Shown in pieces: positions 1 through 5,595 of a stretch of 7,862 nt of DNA. The position numbers and the translations under genes were made by a program. The DNA lies in the NCBI GenBank assembly GCA_036554605.1, contig DATBMY010000166.1, forward strand, positions 1 through 7,862, written 5' to 3'. A model generated the notes under the pieces. That model worked only from the letters and a program-made list of their open reading frames with translations, did no database searches and was not told where the DNA came from. Each line of letters opens with the position of its first letter. The stretch's first letter is position 1. The stretch is from DATBMY01 sp036554605 (lineage in GTDB: Bacteria > Acidobacteriota > Blastocatellia > UBA7656).

Positions 1-1599
1 GCCATCCGTCCCATCGACGCCGCCGGTCACGTTACCAAGCGCAACCGTGCATGCGCCCGTGGGATTTGGAAGCGCGATTGGCGCCGTGGGGCAAGAGGTA
101 ATAATCGGGGCGGTCGAATCCGCGACGACTACCTGGAATGAGCAACGAGCCGTGGTTCCGCCTTGATCGGTGGCGGAGCAATTTACCACTGTCCTGCCGA
201 CGGGGAAGCTGGCCCCCGGCGGAGGCGTGCAGGTTACGATCAGGTTGGGGCAGTTATCCGTGACATCGGGAAGCTCATAATCCACGCTGCCGGGGCAATC
301 GACTCTTGTTTCGAGCGGGCAGTCAAATCTGGGGGGCTCGTTATCTACGACCGTTACGGTGAAGCTGCAGTTTACCGTCACCGGCGAGCCGTCCGAGTTA
401 GTCGTCAGCGTGCAGCGGACCGTGTTGACCCCGACCGGGAAAAAGCCCGGCGGCGGGTCGCATGTAACGACGCCGCAGTTCGAGGGAACGTCCGGTACGT
501 CGTAGTTGACCGTCGCGCCGCACTCTCCCGGGTCGTTGGTCGTCCTGACATCAGGGGGGCAGGTCAACGCGCACGGAAGCGGCGCGGCCCCGGCCGGAAG
601 ATCTATCGCGGCCACAATCAACGATAAGAAATCGCCAAAAAGTCCGGACGTCATGCTGATAGTATTCTGGCCTGGGGAAAGAAACGACGTGATGTCAAAC
701 GTCCTTATGTCCCAGAGATAACCGGAAGTGGGAGCAAGTCCCGGATCCCCACAGCATCCCGAGCCATGGTCAGTAGTGCCACCTGAAAAGATCGGGCCGG
801 TGGCCACCAGCGTATTTCCATTTAACAGAATGGCATCATCAGGGGCTGTCTGACCGTCGCTAACGTGCAGTTGCAGGTTCGCGTTGCCGCTTGTGTAATT
901 GATTCCCGCCAGTGTCACGTTCCACCCGGCCGAATCGAATTGATTAGCCTGGTTAGAGTCGTTTCCGATGAATAGCACGACGTCTCGATCATTCGCGCTA
1001 TTGCCATCCGTGAAGAAGACGATCAGCGAAGCCCCATTTATCTCGGAGGTCGCGTTCCGGAAGTTGGCGAGCGTGTAAGAACCATTTCCCGAAACAAGCG
1101 AGGTAACGTCCGCCATGTAAGCCTGGCTGTTTTGGAACCCCCACCCATTATCCGCGGAAAATCCTATATTGCCTCCGCTAATGGCCGTGCCGTTGAACAG
1201 CACATTGGCATTTGCGTTCGGGTCGGTGGAATTCGTCGGGCCATGCCAGAAAAGCAGGGCGCTCGTCACGCTTCCGGAGACACCAGCAATCGTTATGGTC
1301 CCGGTTCCTACCCCCCGCATCCCTCCAAAACCTGATGATGTGAAGTCGGTATCAAAAAACGTGGTGAAGGGCGCGATCGTGCTTTGCGGAGAAAACTCGG
1401 CATCCTGGTTGTTCCCGTTTCCAGGCGCAGACTGATCATATATGCCACCTGGCCGGGAGCCGGAATCCTGAGCCGTGCTTCCCGCCGCGCTTTCAGGCAT
1501 CCTCACCGCGCACAAGGCCATGAAAACAAGAAAACCGATTAGTTGTAGGGGGAGGTAGAGATTAATCAGCCTGCTTCTGTTGCTTCGCTTGAATGACAT
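1..1599 (-). CDS. Secreted HYR-repeat protein, N-terminal part (3' end outside window)
   Basis: An open frame of 533 codons runs from ATG at 1599 to the window edge without a stop. AAAGGAG lies 9 nt upstream of the ATG and supports the start. Residues 1-40 look like a Sec signal peptide: basic start, hydrophobic core at about 12-31, likely cleavage after the Ala-Ala-Gly at 38-40. Residues 75-335 form a Gly/Asn/Thr-rich, beta-strand-like domain with motifs such as LLFWHG, ADVTSLVSGNG and FDITSFLSPG; this recalls DUF3344-type surface domains, but that is only resemblance. Two HYR-like units follow at about 345-420 and 421-495. Each has cysteines, a C-x-PPPG-x-FPVG-type core, a CSF strand and a closing V-V-D/A-D. 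A third, more divergent unit begins near 496. HYR domains are immunoglobulin-like and usually mediate extracellular adhesion or serve as spacers. Only the N-terminal part is seen, so an enzymatic or anchoring C-terminus cannot be excluded. Confidence 0.85.
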   Translation of the reverse strand, partial: MSFKRSNRSRLINLYLPLQLIGFLVFMALCAVRMPESAAGSTAQDSGSRPGGIYDQSAPGNGNNQDAEFSPQSTIAPFTTFFDTDFTSSGFGGMRGVGTGTITIAGVSGSVTSALLFWHGPTNSTDPNANANVLFNGTAISGGNIGFSADNGWGFQNSQAYMADVTSLVSGNGSYTLANFRNATSEINGASLIVFFTDGNSANDRDVVLFIGNDSNQANQFDSAGWNVTLAGINYTSGNANLQLHVSDGQTAPDDAILLNGNTLVATGPIFSGGTTDHGSGCCGDPGLAPTSGYLWDIRTFDITSFLSPGQNTISMTSGLFGDFLSLIVAAIDLPAGAAPLPCALTCPPDVRTTNDPGECGATVNYDVPDVPSNCGVVTCDPPPGFFPVGVNTVRCTLTTNSDGSPVTVNCSFTVTVVDNEPPRFDCPLETRVDCPGSVDYELPDVTDNCPNLIVTCTPPPGASFPVGRTVVNCSATDQGGTTARCSFQVVVADSTAPIITSCPTAPIALPNPTGACTVALGNVTGGVDGTDG

Positions 1600-1608
1600 G
1601 GGGCTTTT

Positions 1609-1615
1609 CTCCTTT
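1609..1615 (-). promoter_or_regulatory. Ribosome binding site of the HYR-repeat gene
   Basis: Read on the minus strand this is AAAGGAG, 9 nt before the ATG at 1599. It fixes the start of a gene whose other end lies outside the window. No convincing -35/-10 pair was found upstream of it. Confidence 0.7.
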
Positions 1616-1777
1616 CAGGTTATCATCTGAAACCGTGGATCGATCTTGCGCTGGGTTCTCGCTTTGAATCTAAATCTAGAGAGCATTAAGCGGACTTCCC
1701 GCTAAAGGCAGCAAATTCCTGGAAGCGCTATTTGAGAGGCTCTCGCACAGGTGCTCCACTCCAGGCTTTAGAACTAG

Positions 1778-1799
1778 ATTCTCATATCAGGATGAGAAT
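1778..1799. repeat. Perfect 8-bp inverted repeat (operator-like)
   Basis: ATTCTCAT and its exact reverse complement ATGAGAAT are separated by 6 nt. There is no T-run on either side, so it does not look like an intrinsic terminator. It lies about 180 bp upstream of the HYR-protein start and about 100 bp past the DUF4384 stop. A dimeric regulator site is one reading; a chance palindrome is another. Confidence 0.4.
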
Positions 1800-1840
1800 A
1801 CTCGGAAAGTATTTCAAACTATCTTTGCGCCGAGGCAAAT

Positions 1841-1896
1841 ATCACAAAACAATGGCGGTGAGCTGTGGCGGGACTCTATACCGGGTGAGCCGCCAC
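1841..1896 (-). terminator. Possible weak terminator after the DUF4384 gene
   Basis: Starting next to the stop codon on the minus strand, GTGGCGG (1896-1890) can pair with CCGCCAC (1871-1865) across an 18-nt loop. Alternatively TGGCGG can pair with CCGCCA (1858-1853), which is followed directly by a T-rich stretch, TTGTTTTG. The loops are long and the T-run is interrupted, so the call is tentative. Confidence 0.35.
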
Positions 1897-1897
1897 C

Positions 1898-2647
1898 TTA
1901 TCTGTGCCGGATCAGGATTTCAATTACGGCAATCCCGCCGTCCTTGAGACCATCCGGGATGGCAATGACGGTGCCTTTCTCGTCCTTCTCTTTCGGAGCC
2001 AGTACCTGAGTCTTTAATCGAAGCCCGCGCGAAAGGACCTCTCCGGAGTTATTCGTTGGCAAAACTTTTGCGATGGGTTCCGAATCGATACCGCTCTTTT
2101 TCTTGCCGGCCATGCTGACCAGCTCGGCGGCGGCGCTGGCAGAGTCCGCGTCCAGCTCGCCGCCCGATTTCTTGATCGCGTCATCAAAGAACGCAATGCG
2201 CTCGCTCGTCATAATAACTTGAATTATCTCGTCACCCTTCTGCTCGCCCGTGAACTCCAGATCCGTATCCTCGGGTAAGCGATAAGTCTTCCCTTTAATT
2301 ATCCGGTTAGTTTCTCCGGTGTCAGGGAAGATGACGGCTCTCTTTCCGTCGGGCGATATATTGACGAAATAGACATAGCCTTCAATGCTGCTCGTAAACT
2401 CGATTCTTAAAAGGTCGCCGTCCTTGAATATCCGGCTCGGGTCACGAACGGGAATCAGCGTCTCGCCCTTAACTTCGTAAATAATGATCTCCATGCCGTC
2501 CATCTGTCCGGCCTTGACTTTCTGGCGAATGCTGCGTTCAACGATGTCAGGCCCGCCAGCCGTCGCATTTTGACTCTGCCCGGTTGTGTCCGCGACCAGG
2601 AGGGCAACAAAGAACATGATCATCCCAAAACGAATCGGACTTCTCAT
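1898..2647 (-). CDS. Exported DUF4384 domain protein
   Basis: This 249-residue protein begins at an ATG with AAGGAG 5 nt upstream. Residues 1-23 look like a signal peptide (hydrophobic run at 8-19), so the mature protein is probably periplasmic or surface-exposed. Residues about 72-150 match the DUF4384 pattern: F-K-x-GD-x-L at 74-79, then EGYVYFVNISPDGK (89-102), the FPD turn at 107-109, a Lys/Gly-rich loop before TYRLPE (121-126), and the strand EIIQVIMTS (140-148). DUF4384 is a small beta-sandwich of unknown biochemical role, often found joined to protein kinases, caspase-like or other secreted domains in acidobacteria and proteobacteria. Here it stands alone with a charged C-terminal tail of about 95 residues that I do not recognise. 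It points the same way as the HYR gene, but a gap of about 300 bp and a possible terminator argue against one operon. Confidence 0.85.
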   Translation of the reverse strand: MRSPIRFGMIMFFVALLVADTTGQSQNATAGGPDIVERSIRQKVKAGQMDGMEIIIYEVKGETLIPVRDPSRIFKDGDLLRIEFTSSIEGYVYFVNISPDGKRAVIFPDTGETNRIIKGKTYRLPEDTDLEFTGEQKGDEIIQVIMTSERIAFFDDAIKKSGGELDADSASAAAELVSMAGKKKSGIDSEPIAKVLPTNNSGEVLSRGLRLKTQVLAPKEKDEKGTVIAIPDGLKDGGIAVIEILIRHR

Positions 2648-3033
2648 CTCTGCTCCTTACTATACTAATGTCCTAAACAGCGGAAGCATTTCTCAGGCTC
2701 CCCACAAACTGCTCGCCAGGTTCGTTCGACACCTCGTTTCGGCTAATTGTGAGCGCGGACATTCACGTTTCTGGTCATCAGTCGCCCGACTATGTTGGAA
2801 AGAGCTTCAGGTATACCAGGGTCAATGACGTTCAGGTTCCGAAATGAGCGTATAAGGTCCGTTTACTGGCAGAACTATTGCTCGGGCCTATTGTCAGGGC
2901 GACTATTATAAACCTCCCGGAATTGATTATGGAAGCAGTTTTTGTCGAGAAAGGTGAGCCCTCGGGTGGCCTGTTTTTCGACACCCAGGTACTAAAACGA
3001 GACTCTTCAAGCGTGTATCTGCGCAATTTAGCC

Positions 3034-3052
3034 ATTGCAAGCAAATTGCAAT
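3034..3052. repeat. 7-bp inverted repeat upstream of the M23 gene
   Basis: ATTGCAA and TTGCAAT flank GCAAA, giving a perfect 7-bp dyad 55 bp upstream of the M23 start codon. The arms are themselves near-palindromic (TTGCAA). Position and symmetry suit an operator, but no regulator is encoded nearby to pair with it. Confidence 0.4.
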
Positions 3053-3065
3053 CTGTTTGAAGCAG

Positions 3066-3082
3066 TGGCTTTTCTGAAGCCA
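3066..3082 (+). repeat. Short hairpin in the probable M23 leader
   Basis: TGGCTT and AAGCCA form a perfect 6-bp stem around a 5-nt loop. It ends 14 nt before the GGAGG ribosome binding site of the M23 gene. It has no T-run. It may stabilise or modulate the leader, or mean nothing. Confidence 0.35.
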
Positions 3083-3096
3083 TCATCTAATGAGTC

Positions 3097-3101
3097 GGAG
3101 G
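3097..3101 (+). promoter_or_regulatory. Ribosome binding site selecting the GTG start of the M23 gene
   Basis: GGAGG sits 6 nt before GTG at 3108. The nearest upstream ATG (3090) runs into a stop after four codons, so the GTG is the only sensible start. Confidence 0.75.
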
Positions 3102-3107
3102 TAAGGA

Positions 3108-3857
3108 GTGAGTATCTGGAGCTTGCTATTACAAAAGAGAAACAGCCTGCTGGTAGCCGGGGGGATGCTTGTCATCCTGGCGTCGGTCGCTTTGATGAAC
3201 CTGGAAACACCGCCGAGCCTGGCGGGCCCGCGCGACAAGGCGCAGCCGGCTGAAATCGCCGCCGCCAGCCCTCCGGCTGCCGCCCCCATCACCGAGGCTA
3301 TTCCGCTGAGTAACCCGGAACCGGCTCCGGCAGCCGGTTTGACGCCGGCCACCGCGCCGGATCCGCCGGATTTAGTCTTGAGCGTTTCTCCGAGCGGGCT
3401 GATCATACCCGTCTCCGGAATAAGCGCCGAAAGGTTGATCGATACCTACTCCGCTTCGCGCTCGGAAGGGCGCACTCATAACGCCATAGACATAATGGCC
3501 CCGCAAGGGACCCCTGTTGTCGCCGCGACGGACGGATCGGTCGCAAAACTTCACGATAGCAATAAAGGCGGCATCTCTTTATATCAATTCGACGCCTCGG
3601 GCCAGTTCGTTTATTACTACGCGCACTTGATGAGCTACGCCGCGGGCATAACGGAAGGCAAGCAGATCAAGCGCGGCGAAGTGATAGGCTATGTCGGAGA
3701 CACTGGCAACGCGACACCCGGCAGCTATCATTTGCACTTCGGGATATCAAAGACAAGCTCGCCGGGCAAATGGCATGGCGGCACTCCCATCAACCCGTTC
3801 CCTCTGCTCAGGGGGCAGGGGCCGGGGGCCGCGGGTCAGGGATTGTCAGGCAGATAG
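3108..3857 (+). CDS. Membrane-anchored M23 family (LytM-type) metallopeptidase
   Basis: This 249-residue protein starts at GTG. Residues 12-30 are a hydrophobic segment after a short basic N-terminus, suggesting a signal anchor or uncleaved signal peptide. Residues 40-88 form an Ala/Pro-rich linker that would hold the enzyme away from the membrane. The M23 peptidase domain spans about 97-232. It has H124-x-x-x-D128 (first motif, with Ala where Gly is commoner), YAHL with H173, and the H208-x-H210 motif in YHLHFG. By family knowledge H124, D128 and H210 bind zinc, while H173 and H208 are catalytic. All are present, so an active peptidoglycan endopeptidase is likely rather than an EnvC/NlpD-type inactive activator. 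The C-terminal 15 residues are Gly-rich. The gene stands alone on the plus strand and converges with the L,D-transpeptidase gene, another wall enzyme. Cross-bridge specificity cannot be read from the sequence. Confidence 0.93.
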   Translation: MSIWSLLLQKRNSLLVAGGMLVILASVALMNLETPPSLAGPRDKAQPAEIAAASPPAAAPITEAIPLSNPEPAPAAGLTPATAPDPPDLVLSVSPSGLIIPVSGISAERLIDTYSASRSEGRTHNAIDIMAPQGTPVVAATDGSVAKLHDSNKGGISLYQFDASGQFVYYYAHLMSYAAGITEGKQIKRGEVIGYVGDTGNATPGSYHLHFGISKTSSPGKWHGGTPINPFPLLRGQGPGAAGQGLSGR

Positions 3858-3889
3858 GTTCCGAAATATGAAATCTCGAATTTGAAACA

Positions 3890-3907
3890 GGGGGCATTCC
3901 TGCCCCC
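3890..3907. terminator. GC-rich hairpin after the M23 gene, probable terminator
   Basis: GGGGGCA and TGCCCCC form a perfect 7-bp stem with a TTCC loop, beginning 33 nt past the M23 stop. Neither strand has a U-tract after it, so it is not a textbook intrinsic terminator. Its position between convergent genes makes transcription stopping or mRNA 3'-end protection the likeliest role. Confidence 0.5.
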
Positions 3908-3938
3908 ATATCCGTTCCCTGGCGCTTTGTAATCCAAG

Positions 3939-4006
3939 TGTTTAGAGTTCAAGCTTCAGCTTGCTTTGATTTCCATCAAGCACGCTCTTAGCGTGAACTC
4001 TAAACA
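3939..4006. repeat. REP-like double unit: 13-bp perfect inverted repeat with internal hairpins
   Basis: TGTTTAGAGTTCA at 3939-3951 is matched exactly by its reverse complement at 3994-4006. Read inward from each end, both halves share one plan: the 13-nt head, a small hairpin, then TGCTT(T)GAT. The left hairpin is AAGC-ttca-GCTT (3951-3962). The right is CACGCT-ctt-AGCGTG (3981-3995). The hairpin sequences differ, but each is self-complementary. The centre also pairs, TTGAT-ttcc-ATCAA (3966-3979). Two inverted REP-like units of this kind resemble a BIME, the form spread by RAYT (IS200/IS605-related) transposases. The element lies between convergent genes, 17 bp from the transpeptidase stop, a typical place for REPs. 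Copy number cannot be checked within the window, where only this copy occurs. Confidence 0.7.
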
Positions 4007-4023
4007 TATTCCTTTCCAGAGTA

Positions 4024-5379
4024 CTAGCGCCTGCCTTGCCTTTTGTTGCCGGATCCGGATTCCTGGCTCTTGCTCTGCGTTCCCTGTTCCCCGACCAGCG
4101 GCTCTTTTCGACCCGCCGCGAGCGCTTTGCCCGCGTTCAAGTCGGCTATGCTCACGACAAACTTCTCTTTAGCGCTCGCGCTGTCGAGTATTTGCTTTAG
4201 CGTCTGGTCATCGAGCGTCGCGTTGACGCCGCTCGCTTGAAGCTCCGAGCGCAGGTTTTCAACCGTGCTGGTGTTCCGGCCATATATGTCGGGGTAGACG
4301 TAAAGCTTACCGCCCTCCACTACCTGCGTGTCATAGTTGATGTCGACAAGCAACGGGTTTTCGAGCTTGGCGACCAGACGGTCTTTATTGTTTTTCGCCT
4401 GCTCGATCTGCTCGCGCGACACCGGCCACCCGCGCGCCGCCACTATCTTTTCAGCAAGATCATAAAGGTCGTCCTTCATCATCCTCACGCAGCCGTGCGA
4501 TACGAGCCGGCCGATGTCGTTCTTGCTCGCGGCCTGGTGAATCAAATAGCCTTCGCCGAGCGGAATCTTCACCTTGCCAAGCGGATTGCGCGGGTCGTCG
4601 GCCGGTATCTGCTCGCCCGCTTCAACCTTGTACTTGTAGTCTTCTATCCATTCGCTGTCGGGCGGGACCCAGTCGGGATTCCATATGACCTGCGACGCCT
4701 TGCGCATGCCTATGACGAGCGGGAAATCTTTGCGCCCCACCCCTATATCATAAGTCTTCACCTCTTTGTCATTCTGCCAGAGCGTGAGCTTGAAGGCAGG
4801 CACGTCTACGGTGATCTTTATATCGGGCTGATTTTCGGCAAACGCGACCGTCTCTATCTTGCCCCCGGTGAACTTGTCAGATCGCTCCGACTCGTCGCCG
4901 TGAGCGGCGTTTTCAGCCAGGTCGGCCGCCCCCGCGTTGATCGCGCCTTCGGCCGCAAGCATCATCGGCTTCGTCTCTTTCTTTGTCCCGTCAGGGTATG
5001 AAACTTCGGCCCATACGTCTCCCGCGAAGTCGGCCGTCGTCTTGACCTGCGCGGAGAGCTTGCCGGTCGCGTCTCCGGCGGGCGCGTTGATCCTCTTGAG
5101 CACGACTATGCGGTCAGAGGCGACGACGGGCCTGTAGAAAACGCGCGCCGATTGCGCGCCGGGCGCGTTGACGGTCAGGGTCACGGCGTCACCCTGCGCC
5201 ACTTTCCATTCGCCTTCTCCCTGATTGACGGGGCTGGCCTCTATGACCGGCTCGCCTTGAGCATTCGTGCCGACCGGTTGACCGGGCTGCATGGTCGGCT
5301 GCTCACAGGCCGCGAACGCAATGACCGTCGCGAGTGTTAAGACTAATCCAATCTCTTTTCTGATATAGATAAATAGCAC
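4024..5379 (-). CDS. L,D-transpeptidase (YkuD domain) lipoprotein
   Basis: This 451-residue protein starts at GTG with AGGAGG 8 nt upstream. Residues 1-24 are a signal peptide ending in AFAA-C25. That is a lipobox-like site with an atypical Phe at -3, so lipid anchoring is likely but not certain. Residues about 56-142 look like a small beta/Ig-like domain (AQGDAVTLTVNAPGA, then VWAEVSYPDG). The YkuD catalytic domain covers about 187-322. H281 and the SHGCVRM signature (295-301) are intact, with C298 as the nucleophile. By family knowledge it forms 3-3 peptidoglycan cross-links or attaches proteins to tetrapeptide stems in the periplasm. About 130 residues follow the domain: DINYDTQVV and LYVYPDIYGR motifs as in ErfK-type enzymes, a stretch rich in Leu/Ala, and a Gly/Ser/Arg-rich polar end. 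The gene is transcribed alone, with its 3' end facing the M23 peptidase gene. Beta-lactam-insensitive cross-linking is possible but not shown. Confidence 0.93.
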   Translation of the reverse strand: MLFIYIRKEIGLVLTLATVIAFAACEQPTMQPGQPVGTNAQGEPVIEASPVNQGEGEWKVAQGDAVTLTVNAPGAQSARVFYRPVVASDRIVVLKRINAPAGDATGKLSAQVKTTADFAGDVWAEVSYPDGTKKETKPMMLAAEGAINAGAADLAENAAHGDESERSDKFTGGKIETVAFAENQPDIKITVDVPAFKLTLWQNDKEVKTYDIGVGRKDFPLVIGMRKASQVIWNPDWVPPDSEWIEDYKYKVEAGEQIPADDPRNPLGKVKIPLGEGYLIHQAASKNDIGRLVSHGCVRMMKDDLYDLAEKIVAARGWPVSREQIEQAKNNKDRLVAKLENPLLVDINYDTQVVEGGKLYVYPDIYGRNTSTVENLRSELQASGVNATLDDQTLKQILDSASAKEKFVVSIADLNAGKALAAGRKEPLVGEQGTQSKSQESGSGNKRQGRR

Positions 5380-5387
5380 TTACCTGT

Positions 5388-5393
5388 CCTCCT
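5388..5393 (-). promoter_or_regulatory. Ribosome binding site selecting the GTG start of the L,D-transpeptidase
   Basis: Minus-strand AGGAGG lies 8 nt before the GTG at 5379. This places the signal peptide right at the N-terminus. A small imperfect hairpin with TCCGG/CCGGA arms (5405-5423) stands 11 nt upstream of it in the likely leader. Confidence 0.75.
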
Positions 5394-5504
5394 ATTGCTG
5401 GTAGTCCGGCGCGGCGCACCGGACCCGAGACTCTATTAATACAAGTCAAAGACCACGACTTCATTCCTGAAATTGCTTGCGCCACGCGCAGTTAGGACGC
5501 TCGC

Positions 5505-5540
5505 GCGGCGCGGCCGATGAATTACATCGGTACGCGCCGC
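5505..5540. repeat. Long stem-loop adjoining the operon promoter
   Basis: GCGGCGCG (5505-5512) pairs with CGCGCCGC (5533-5540), and CCGATG (5514-5519) pairs with CATCGG (5525-5530). The result is 14 base pairs with a 1x2 internal bulge and a 5-nt AATTA loop. It occupies the -35 zone of the extended -10 promoter at 5550-5558, between divergent genes. An operator or a DNA structure affecting both genes is plausible. It could also act as a bidirectional barrier. Confidence 0.55.
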
Positions 5541-5549
5541 CGCTGGTTC

Positions 5550-5558
5550 TGATACAAT
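5550..5558 (+). promoter_or_regulatory. Extended -10 promoter candidate for the lyase-hydratase operon
   Basis: TGATACAAT fits TG-N-TACAAT, an extended -10 element. Transcription would start near 5565, leaving a leader of about 30 nt before the ATG at 5596. No good -35 hexamer lies 16-18 nt upstream, as expected for extended -10 promoters; that stretch is taken up by the stem-loop arm. Confidence 0.45.
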
Positions 5559-5595
5559 CCTCGCCGCGAGAGCAGACAAGACGGGGGGCCGATTG

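Larger units (their letters stand above)
2648..3107. other. 460-bp divergent intergenic region without a convincing gene
   Basis: This gap separates the divergently read DUF4384 and M23 genes and should hold both promoters. I found no -35/-10 pair of good match and spacing. The only open frames are short, lack a Shine-Dalgarno sequence and show no recognisable domain; the longest uninterrupted plus-strand stretch is 2848-3060. Two small palindromes lie near the M23 end, at 3034-3052 and 3066-3082. It is visibly more AT-rich than the flanking genes. Confidence 0.5.

Noticed and set aside
163..627. Plus-strand open frame of 154 codons opposite the HYR repeats
   Set aside because: The minus strand encodes clear HYR-like repeats here; the plus product is Arg/Ala-rich without a domain.
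2659..2664. Minus-strand TATAGT as the -10 element of the DUF4384 gene
   Set aside because: It directly abuts the ribosome binding site, so transcription would begin after the Shine-Dalgarno sequence; there is also no matching -35.
2745..2766. AATTGTGAGCG stretch resembling half a lac operator, and GTGA-N10-TCAC resembling a CRP site
   Set aside because: The operator match is one-sided, and the spacing is 10 instead of the 6 needed for a CRP site. Both fit chance.
2891..2911. TTGTCA followed by TTATAA as a promoter for the M23 gene
   Set aside because: The gap between the hexamers is about 9 bp, far from the 16-18 bp required, and it lies more than 190 bp upstream of the start.
2832..3086. 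Minus-strand open frame of 84 codons in the intergenic gap
   Set aside because: There is no Shine-Dalgarno before its ATG, no recognisable motif, and it overlaps the M23 leader.
2834..3865. AGGTTCCGAAAT occurring near 2834 and again near 3854
   Set aside because: One repeated 12-mer is expected by chance in a window of this length, and the flanks do not match.
4237..5001. Plus-strand open frame of 254 codons inside the transpeptidase gene
   Set aside because: It is the mirror of a clearly real YkuD gene; it has no ribosome binding site and no recognisable domain. Long antisense frames are common in GC-rich coding DNA.
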